DNA of 5,369 nucleotides, from the NCBI GenBank assembly GCA_021156265.1, contig JAJNBR010000219.1, forward strand, positions 1-5,369. Direction: 5' to 3'. A model generated the notes under the pieces. It saw only the letters and a list, made by a program, of their open reading frames with translations, ran no database searches and was not told the origin of the DNA. Both the position numbers and the translations under genes were made by a program. This stretch comes from Flavipsychrobacter sp. (GTDB lineage Bacteria > Bacteroidota > Bacteroidia > Chitinophagales > Chitinophagaceae). Positions 1 through 5,369 of this stretch are shown one piece after another; positions within the stretch are counted from its first letter, which is position 1; every line of letters starts with the position of its first letter.

Positions 1-1
1 A

Positions 2-1240
2 CAGTCAGGCGTCATCACCTCTTTGTGGGTAAGGGCGGCTACCAGTGCGGCGAATATATTGATCGAGGACCTGGAGATAAAAATGGGGCAAACAACGGCG
101 ACTACCTTTAGTCCTAACAATACCTACGTTACTACCCCGCCAATGCAAGTCGTACGCGCTATGGCTGATTTTAGCAGCCCTGGTATATCAGCTTTCTCCT
201 GGCTTGAAATCCCTTTAGATCCGCTCAGCGGTTTTACTTATGACAACACCAAAAGCCTGATTGTTGAGATATCTCAAACGGCGGTGACCAACGGTTTCAA
301 GACAAGCGTCGGAAACGTGAGCGGTGCACGTGCCATATGGGGAACAAACGGTTCTTCTTCCGGTACCTCTGAGGCTTTCCAGGTTCCCGGAGCTGGCGTA
401 ACTATCACTTATCCTTGTATCGATGCACATAATTTCAGCGTTACTAACGTAACCACCAACAGCGCCGATTTCAACTGGCAGTACCAGTTCCCGAACCTGA
501 AACATTTCGAGTTCGTGATCGACAAATCGCCAAATGATCCTCCCGGCAGCAACTACCAGCCTTATCAAACACCTCCATTGCATATAGACACCTTCCAGCC
601 AAATACATGTTATTATGTACACATCCGTACCAACTGCGACTCACCAAGCTATGGTGATACAGTAGCGGCTACCTGGGTAACGGATTCGTTCTGTACTGTG
701 CCAACCTGCGATGCTCCGCCAACAAACATCGATGTGGCCAAGATCACTTCCACATCAGCGCTGGCAGTCTGGAATGCGGTTCCCGGTGTTATAAAATATG
801 AGTACGCGGTAAGCATTGATACCTTCGCGCCGCAAAAAGGTCACTTCACTACCTATACACAGGTGCTGCTGAAAGGCCTGACGCCAAACTGGCCGTACTA
901 TTTCTATGTACGCGCTTACTGCTCGCCGATACCTGTGTCAGAATGGAACAGGGTGCCTTTCCACACGGCCATCACTACCGGGGTAGATGACCTTGCTTCA
1001 GGCGACTTTGCTATCGAAGCATTTCCTAACCCTGCGGGTAATACAGTTACCATACTGACGGCAGGCCGCAGCAACAATGCGCAGATAGCCATTGTAGATA
1101 TGACGGGCAAACTGGTGAAAACGGCTAGTGTAAACGACGACCGTACGGTAGTAAACCTGGATGGTCTTACACCGGGCCTGTACTTCGTTCGCTACAACGA
1201 CGAGAACCGCAGCGAGGTGATCAAGCTGACCAAAGAATAA
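2..1240 (+). CDS. Secreted fibronectin type III protein with T9SS type A sorting domain (5' partial)
   Basis: The frame is open from the left edge, so the true start lies outside the window; a TTG at position 23 is only an internal leucine. The visible 412 residues fall into four parts. Residues 1-136 form a Ser/Thr/Asn-rich beta-type region of a kind often found in Bacteroidota surface proteins (IKMGQTTATTF near 26). Residues 139-231 and 236-322 are two fibronectin type III-like domains, each starting at a Cys and carrying a late Cys (RTNCDS, RAYCSP) that may form disulfides. Residues 336-412 are a type A T9SS C-terminal domain, with FPNP at 341-344, then DMTGKLV and LTPGLYFVRY. By family knowledge this tail directs export across the outer membrane and is usually cleaved, with release or surface attachment. 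No catalytic domain is visible; an enzyme or adhesin module could lie upstream. The secretion call is firm, the function is unknown. Confidence 0.9.
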   Translation, partial: QSGVITSLWVRAATSAANILIEDLEIKMGQTTATTFSPNNTYVTTPPMQVVRAMADFSSPGISAFSWLEIPLDPLSGFTYDNTKSLIVEISQTAVTNGFKTSVGNVSGARAIWGTNGSSSGTSEAFQVPGAGVTITYPCIDAHNFSVTNVTTNSADFNWQYQFPNLKHFEFVIDKSPNDPPGSNYQPYQTPPLHIDTFQPNTCYYVHIRTNCDSPSYGDTVAATWVTDSFCTVPTCDAPPTNIDVAKITSTSALAVWNAVPGVIKYEYAVSIDTFAPQKGHFTTYTQVLLKGLTPNWPYYFYVRAYCSPIPVSEWNRVPFHTAITTGVDDLASGDFAIEAFPNPAGNTVTILTAGRSNNAQIAIVDMTGKLVKTASVNDDRTVVNLDGLTPGLYFVRYNDENRSEVIKLTKE

Positions 1241-1263
1241 GTAATAGAAGTACTTTTCATAAC

Positions 1264-1295
1264 GCATCCCGCACACACTGTGCGGGATGTTTTTT
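1264..1295 (+). terminator. Rho-independent terminator of the T9SS-protein gene
   Basis: The 11-bp perfect stem CATCCCGCACA (1265-1275) pairs with TGTGCGGGATG (1279-1289) around a 3-nt loop, and six T residues follow at 1290-1295. It begins 24 bp after the TAA stop of the upstream + strand gene. The T tract lies only on the + strand side, so it should mainly stop rightward transcription. Confidence 0.88.
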
Positions 1296-1311
1296 ATGTA
1301 TGGGTGGCAAT

Positions 1312-1342
1312 AAAAAAGCCCCGGCTTGTGGCCGGGGCTTTT
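1312..1342 (-). terminator. Rho-independent terminator after metK, possibly bidirectional
   Basis: GCCCCGGC (1318-1325) pairs with GCCGGGGC (1331-1338) around a 5-nt loop, and flanking A and T runs extend the stem by four A-T pairs. Read on the - strand, the hairpin lies 17 bp past the metK stop and ends in six T residues (complement of 1312-1317), the classic form. On the + strand only four T residues follow (1339-1342), so it may also act as a weak back-up terminator for the + strand gene. Confidence 0.9.
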
Positions 1343-1359
1343 AACTTATCGAAGTATGC

Positions 1360-2616
1360 TTATTTCTTCAGTTTGAAGGCTTTCTTCACCTTGTCTACGT
1401 GGTCGAGTTTCTCCCAGGTAAACAGCTCCACTTTTACACTCTTGGTTTTGCCATCAGCCGATTTGAAGGTCTTGTTCACTATTTGCGGCTCGCGGCCCAT
1501 GTGGCCATAAGCAGCACACTCGCTATACATAGGCTGGCGCAGTTTCAGGCGCTGCTCTATGAAGTAAGGGCGCATATCAAATACCTGCTCTACGATCTTA
1601 GCGATCTGGCCATCGGTCATTTTCACTTTCGAAGTGCCGTAAGTGTTTATATAAAGCCCCATTGGCTTGGCAACACCGATAGCATAAGATACCTGTACCA
1701 GCGCTTCGTCGCAAACACCGGCTGCTACCAGGTTTTTGGCGATATGGCGGGTAGCATAAGCAGCTGAACGGTCAACCTTGCTGGGATCTTTACCGGAGAA
1801 AGCGCCACCACCGTGTGCACCCTTGCCACCGTAAGTGTCAACGATGATCTTACGGCCTGTAAGACCTGTATCGCCGTGCGGGCCACCGATAACGAACTTA
1901 CCGGTCGGGTTGATATGATATTTGATAGCCTTGTTGAACAGGTGCTTGTACTGAGGGTAAACCTTGATAACGCGAGGTATCAGGATAGACTGTACATCTT
2001 TAGAGATGCGCTCCTGCATTTTCTTCTCTGTATCGAAATCGTCGTGCTGTGTAGAGATAACAACCGTATCGATGCGTACAGGTTTGTTGTCGTCGTTGTA
2101 CTCCAGCGTTACCTGGCTTTTAGCATCAGGACGCAGGTACTTCATTTGCTTGCCTTCGCGGCGTATCTGCGACAGTTCGCGGAGCAGCAGGTGAGCCATA
2201 TCCAGCGCCAGCGGCATATAGTTAGCCGTTTCGTTGGTAGCATAACCAAACATCATACCCTGGTCGCCCGCGCCTTGTTCCTCTTTCTTCTTCTTATCAA
2301 CACCCTGGTTGATATCAGGAGATTGCTCGTGGATAGCAGACAGAACGCCGCAGGAGTTAGCTTCAAACATGTACTCGCTCTTCGTGTAGCCGATCTTAGT
2401 GATCACTTCGCGGGCGATAGTTTGTACATCAATATAAGTATTGCACTTTACCTCGCCTGCCAGTACAACCTGGCCTGTAGTTACCAGCGTTTCGCAAGCG
2501 ATCTTTGCTGTGGGGTCCCACGCTAAGAAGTTATCGACAAGTGCATCAGATATCTGGTCCGCTACTTTATCAGGATGACCTTCTGATACGGACTCTGAAG
2601 TAAATAAATAAGGCAT
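1360..2616 (-). CDS. metK: S-adenosylmethionine synthetase (methionine adenosyltransferase)
   Basis: This cytoplasmic enzyme joins ATP and L-methionine to give S-adenosylmethionine, with release of phosphate and diphosphate. The 418-residue product is complete. It shows LFTSESVSEGHPDK at 4-17 (ATP-binding His14, metal ligand Asp16), CET at 41-43 (Glu42, the K+ ligand in the E. coli enzyme), the first family signature GAGDQG at 115-120 followed by GY at 124-125, LTGRK at 252-256, and the second signature GGGAFSGKD at 269-277. It is about 34 residues longer than E. coli MetK. By alignment from memory, the extra length is mostly an insert of about 22 residues at 377-398, between GHMGRE and TWEK, and about 10 residues near 213-230. 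I believe this long form is usual in Bacteroidota. The ATG at 2616 places the conserved N-terminus correctly; no Shine-Dalgarno sequence precedes it. It is the last gene of the leftward set, 45 bp after glmS, and is followed by a strong terminator. Confidence 0.98.
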   Translation of the reverse strand: MPYLFTSESVSEGHPDKVADQISDALVDNFLAWDPTAKIACETLVTTGQVVLAGEVKCNTYIDVQTIAREVITKIGYTKSEYMFEANSCGVLSAIHEQSPDINQGVDKKKKEEQGAGDQGMMFGYATNETANYMPLALDMAHLLLRELSQIRREGKQMKYLRPDAKSQVTLEYNDDNKPVRIDTVVISTQHDDFDTEKKMQERISKDVQSILIPRVIKVYPQYKHLFNKAIKYHINPTGKFVIGGPHGDTGLTGRKIIVDTYGGKGAHGGGAFSGKDPSKVDRSAAYATRHIAKNLVAAGVCDEALVQVSYAIGVAKPMGLYINTYGTSKVKMTDGQIAKIVEQVFDMRPYFIEQRLKLRQPMYSECAAYGHMGREPQIVNKTFKSADGKTKSVKVELFTWEKLDHVDKVKKAFKLKK

Positions 2617-2661
2617 GTGTTTAATGTAGTTTTCTAAATTGTTGGGTGCGAAGATAATAAT
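2617..2661 (-). other. glmS-metK intergenic leader, AT-rich, no recognised element
   Basis: These 45 bp separate the glmS stop from the metK ATG. Read toward metK they are AT-rich and end in ATTAAACAC just before the ATG. There is no purine-rich Shine-Dalgarno sequence, no hairpin with a T tract, and no clear match to the Bacteroidota promoter pattern (TTTG, then TAnnTTTG). The gap is too short to hold a known SAM riboswitch. The simplest reading is co-transcription of metK with glmS, though a promoter inside the 3' end of glmS cannot be excluded. Confidence 0.5.
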
Positions 2662-4500
2662 TTATTCTACTGTTACAGATTTGGCCAGGTTCCGTGGCTG
2701 GTCCACGTTGCAGCCACGCATAATGGCGATATGGTAAGCCAGCAGTTGAAGCGGGATGATGGTGATCAGTGGCGATAACACCTCCTCGGTTTCCGGCACT
2801 TCAATAACGTGGTCGGCCAGCGCCCTGATCTGGGTATCGCCTTTGTTTACCACGGCTATGATCTTACCCTTGCGTGCCTTCACTTCCTGCACGTTCGAAA
2901 CGATCTTTTCGTAGGCGCTTTGGTTAGTGGCAAGGAACACAACAGGCATCTCCTCGTCTATGAGGGCGATGGGGCCGTGTTTCATTTCTGCGGCAGGGTA
3001 ACCCTCTGCGTGTATGTAAGAGATCTCTTTCAGCTTCAGGGCGCCTTCCAGGGCTACCGGGAAGTTGTAGCCTCGGCCCAGGTAAAGGAAATTGCGGGCG
3101 TCTTTATAAATAGCTGCCAGCTCTTTGATCTGGCTATCCAGTTCCAGCGTTTCCTTGATCTTCTTCGGAATGTTCTCCATTTCATACAAAATGGTGCGCA
3201 ACCTTGAAGTAGAGATCGTTCCTTTCGATTGCGCGATCTGCAGCGCAATAAGCGTAAGGATGGTTATTTGTGTGGAGAATGCTTTTGTAGAAGCCACGCC
3301 TATTTCCGGACCGGCGTGTGTGTAAGAGCCGGCATGAGATACGCGGGCTATTGACGAGCCGATCACATTGCATATACCGTAGATCAATGCCTGGCGGTCT
3401 TTTGCCAGTTCAATGGCAGCCAGCGTATCCGCGGTCTCGCCCGATTGAGAAATGGCAAATACTACATCGCTTTCTTTAATTATTGGATTCCTGTAACGGA
3501 ACTCAGAAGCATATTCTACTTCTACCTGTACACGGGCCAGGTCTTCGATAAGGTATTCGCCGATAAGGCCGGAATGCCAGGAAGTACCACAGGCAGTGAT
3601 CACGAATCGCTCGGCATTCTCGATACGGCTCATGTATTCACTAAGGCCACCCAGCTTTATCCAGCCCTGGAGTGCGTTCATGCGGCCACGCATGGCGTCT
3701 TCCAATGCTTTGGGCTGCTCATGTATCTCCTTTAGCATGAAGTGCTCGTAGCCGCCTTTTTCTATCGCTTCAAGGCTAAGTTCCAGCTTCTGGATAGCAT
3801 GAGACTTCTCTACGTTGCCCAGCGTTTTTATGATATAGCTGCCGTCGCGGTTTACACAGGCATATTCCTGGTCGTCCAGGTAAATAACATTCTGTGTATA
3901 CTCGATTATCGGCGATGCATCGGATGCAATGTAAAATTCGTCTTCCCCAATGCCTATCACCAGCGGGCTGCCTTTCCTGGCGGCTATCAGGTGATCAGGA
4001 TTTTTCTTATCCAAAACAACGATGGCGTATGCGCCAACAACTTCGTTAAGGGCCACGCGCACGGCGTCTTCCAGCGAAGATTTTTCCGTCTTGCGTACTT
4101 CTTCGATCAGGTTAATGAGCACTTCTGTGTCGGTGTCCGACTTAAAAGTATAACCACGTTTGCTAAGCTCTGCCTTGATAACAGCATAGTTCTCTATGAT
4201 GCCATTGTGAATAATGGCCAGCTCGCTTGATTGCGACAGGTGAGGGTGTGCATTGGCATCGTTGGGTTCGCCGTGTGTAGCCCAGCGCGTATGCCCGATG
4301 CCTATGTTGGCCGAAACCGACTGCCCATTGGTTATCTTTTCCAGCTCACTAACCTTCCCGGCTTTCTTATACACATTCAGGTCGCCGTTGAGCAATGCTA
4401 TACCTGCACTGTCATAACCGCGATATTCCAGCCTTTTGAGGCCTTTGATCAAAATTGGGAAGGCTTCTTTATTACCGATGTATCCTACAATACCACACAT
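2662..4500 (-). CDS. glmS: Glutamine--fructose-6-phosphate aminotransferase (isomerizing)
   Basis: GlmS takes ammonia from glutamine and converts fructose 6-phosphate to glucosamine 6-phosphate, the first step toward UDP-GlcNAc for peptidoglycan and lipopolysaccharide. The 612-residue product matches the family's usual length (609 in E. coli). The N-terminal glutaminase domain (about 2-220) starts MCGIVGYIG; Cys2 becomes the N-terminal nucleophile after Met removal. It also has HTRWATHG at 70-77, NGIIEN at 99-104 and SDTDTE at 121-126. The first SIS sugar-isomerase domain has CGTSWHSG at 304-311, SQSGETADT at 351-359 and STKAFSTQ at 404-411. The second has LGRG at 474-477, EGALKLKEIS at 485-494 and KHGP at 507-510. 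The C-terminus DQPRNLAKSVTVE holds the Schiff-base lysine, Lys607. Glu492 and His508 match E. coli Glu488 and His504. All residues checked are present, so the enzyme should be active. It starts 15 bp after the DUF4270 gene without a Shine-Dalgarno sequence. Confidence 0.98.
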   Translation of the reverse strand: MCGIVGYIGNKEAFPILIKGLKRLEYRGYDSAGIALLNGDLNVYKKAGKVSELEKITNGQSVSANIGIGHTRWATHGEPNDANAHPHLSQSSELAIIHNGIIENYAVIKAELSKRGYTFKSDTDTEVLINLIEEVRKTEKSSLEDAVRVALNEVVGAYAIVVLDKKNPDHLIAARKGSPLVIGIGEDEFYIASDASPIIEYTQNVIYLDDQEYACVNRDGSYIIKTLGNVEKSHAIQKLELSLEAIEKGGYEHFMLKEIHEQPKALEDAMRGRMNALQGWIKLGGLSEYMSRIENAERFVITACGTSWHSGLIGEYLIEDLARVQVEVEYASEFRYRNPIIKESDVVFAISQSGETADTLAAIELAKDRQALIYGICNVIGSSIARVSHAGSYTHAGPEIGVASTKAFSTQITILTLIALQIAQSKGTISTSRLRTILYEMENIPKKIKETLELDSQIKELAAIYKDARNFLYLGRGYNFPVALEGALKLKEISYIHAEGYPAAEMKHGPIALIDEEMPVVFLATNQSAYEKIVSNVQEVKARKGKIIAVVNKGDTQIRALADHVIEVPETEEVLSPLITIIPLQLLAYHIAIMRGCNVDQPRNLAKSVTVE

Positions 4501-4515
4501 AGCAAATTGGGGTGC

Positions 4516-5369
4516 TTAAAGTTTAGAATAAGTGATGCGCAGCGAAACCTTAAAGGTTGCGGGATTACCGGCTGCTGTGAGCCTGTAGGCCCCGAAGAAT
4601 CGCTGTACACCGTTCAATTGCAAATGTAACGCATTGGACTTGTTTGTAATGGCTCGCTGCACCTCTCTCGGGATATTTATGGAGTATTGGTTCATCGTTA
4701 TTCCGCCCGGAAGCGTTACAGATTTCCGGCCGCCGTCTATAAACGCCAGAGCGCCAACATCTGTTACCGGCAGCCTGTCAAGAGGGACATATTTATTGCC
4801 GGTAGCATCATCAACGCCGACAACGTCCAGCAGCAGGGGCGCCCAGAATTTTTGTTGGTCCAGGTCGCTGCTCAGGTGTATTTCTGTAATGATGAGCTCG
4901 GCACGGTTAACCACGATATTCGGGAGGTTCTTCAGTGTTGGGAATTTCAGATCCAAAGTGGCACCTGGCAGGTTTTGAAGGTACACTACGGGGTCAGACT
5001 GGGCACCAGACGCAAAGGCGTTCTTCAGTTCCGGTGAATAGTCGCGGGTGATGCGATTGTAGTGCGCTGTTCCTGATGTGAAGTTAAAGAATGCGGTTTT
5101 CTCATCGGAAGTGTTGCCGTTCTCATAATAGATGAACTGTATTGCGGCTCGCCTGTAATTGGCTGTGCCGTTCAGCACGAAATAAGGTAAGCAACGTCCG
5201 GGTGTACCATCGGCAGGTGCGATATATAATCCGTTCATTGCATTGAGAAATGCTGCATTGTCACTACTTGATGCTGCTATCGACACCAGCTCTTTTTTGA
5301 ACTCGTCAGTCAGTCTTATGCGCAGGTGAGATGGCACGCTGTCGTTCAAAACCCAAACCGAATCAGACA
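4516..5369 (-). CDS. DUF4270-family protein, probable lipoprotein (5' partial)
   Basis: The 3' part of a gene whose start lies beyond the right edge: the frame stays open to the edge, and the TTG at 5349 is an internal leucine preceded by readable codons (SDSVWV). About 283 residues are visible. They resemble the C-terminal part of DUF4270 proteins: FLNAMNGLYI (visible 40-49), a FFNFTSG strand (93-99), VVYLQNLPGA (127-136), NRAELIITEI (154-163), PLLLDV (177-182), a late YSINIPREVQ segment (228-237) and the closing SLRITYSKL. The sequence is beta-rich with no transmembrane segment. Members of this family in Bacteroidota usually carry a lipoprotein signal at the N-terminus, which cannot be checked here. 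The role is unknown; an envelope location is inferred. The TAA lies 15 bp before the glmS ATG, so the two are almost certainly co-transcribed. The family call rests on recalled motifs, not on a search. Confidence 0.8.
   Translation of the reverse strand, partial: SDSVWVLNDSVPSHLRIRLTDEFKKELVSIAASSSDNAAFLNAMNGLYIAPADGTPGRCLPYFVLNGTANYRRAAIQFIYYENGNTSDEKTAFFNFTSGTAHYNRITRDYSPELKNAFASGAQSDPVVYLQNLPGATLDLKFPTLKNLPNIVVNRAELIITEIHLSSDLDQQKFWAPLLLDVVGVDDATGNKYVPLDRLPVTDVGALAFIDGGRKSVTLPGGITMNQYSINIPREVQRAITNKSNALHLQLNGVQRFFGAYRLTAAGNPATFKVSLRITYSKL

Noticed and set aside
23..25. TTG as the start of the T9SS protein
   Set aside because: The frame is open to the left edge with a fitting sequence (SGVITSLWVRA), and there is no signal peptide after the TTG, so it is an internal leucine.
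215..622. 135-codon - strand open frame inside the T9SS-protein gene
   Set aside because: It overlaps the well supported + strand frame leading into the FN3 domains, and its translation looks like no known protein.
1813..2526. Long open frame (237 codons) on the + strand inside metK
   Set aside because: It is wholly antisense to a well supported metK, and the translation has no recognisable domain and a low-complexity composition. It is a shadow of metK codon use.
2617..2661. Possible SAM riboswitch controlling metK
   Set aside because: The gap is 45 bp, AT-rich and without a multi-helix fold or pseudoknot that I can see; I found no conserved SAM-riboswitch core.
4501..4515. Possible glmS ribozyme or other leader control element upstream of glmS
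   Set aside because: Only 15 bp separate the previous stop codon from the glmS ATG, far too short for the ribozyme, which is known mainly from Firmicutes and relatives.
3742..4629. Consecutive + strand open frames opposite glmS and the end of the DUF4270 gene
   Set aside because: They lie antisense to conserved coding sequence (glutaminase domain motifs all intact on the - strand) and show no family resemblance.
5347..5349. TTG as the start of the DUF4270 protein
   Set aside because: The frame continues to the right edge, no lipoprotein signal follows the TTG, and the visible part is shorter than I expect for the full family.
1..5369. Mobile element, CRISPR, phage or novel defence system
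   Set aside because: No transposase, integrase, direct-repeat array, tRNA-like insertion site or anomalous composition was seen. All confident genes are housekeeping or typical Bacteroidota surface genes.

Overview
The window looks like ordinary chromosome from a member of the Bacteroidota, most likely a Chitinophagaceae-like or related lineage. The evidence is a protein ending in a type IX secretion (T9SS) sorting domain, a DUF4270-family protein, a MetK of the longer Bacteroidota form, moderate base composition, and the absence of Shine-Dalgarno sequences before the two complete genes. The species cannot be named from this sequence.

Layout: at the left, on the + strand, lies the 3' part of a gene for a large secreted or surface protein (2-1240). 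It has a beta-rich N-terminal region, two fibronectin type III-like domains and a C-terminal T9SS sorting domain. A 119-bp convergent junction (1241-1359) follows, holding two separate hairpin terminators, one for each direction. The rest of the window is on the - strand and reads leftward. It contains a DUF4270-family gene (5' end beyond the right edge), glmS (glucosamine-6-phosphate synthase) 15 bp downstream of it, and metK (S-adenosylmethionine synthetase) 45 bp downstream of glmS. The last hairpin closes this set.

The three leftward genes look like one transcription unit, because the gaps are short and no terminator lies between them. glmS makes the amino sugar precursor for peptidoglycan and lipopolysaccharide, and metK makes the universal methyl donor. 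Both are housekeeping enzymes with all the catalytic motifs checked intact. The DUF4270 protein is the only member of the set without a known job. No mobile element, CRISPR array, RNA gene, riboswitch or phage-like gene was found, and I see no undescribed system. The most useful open questions are why a DUF4270 gene sits with glmS, and what the secreted protein binds.
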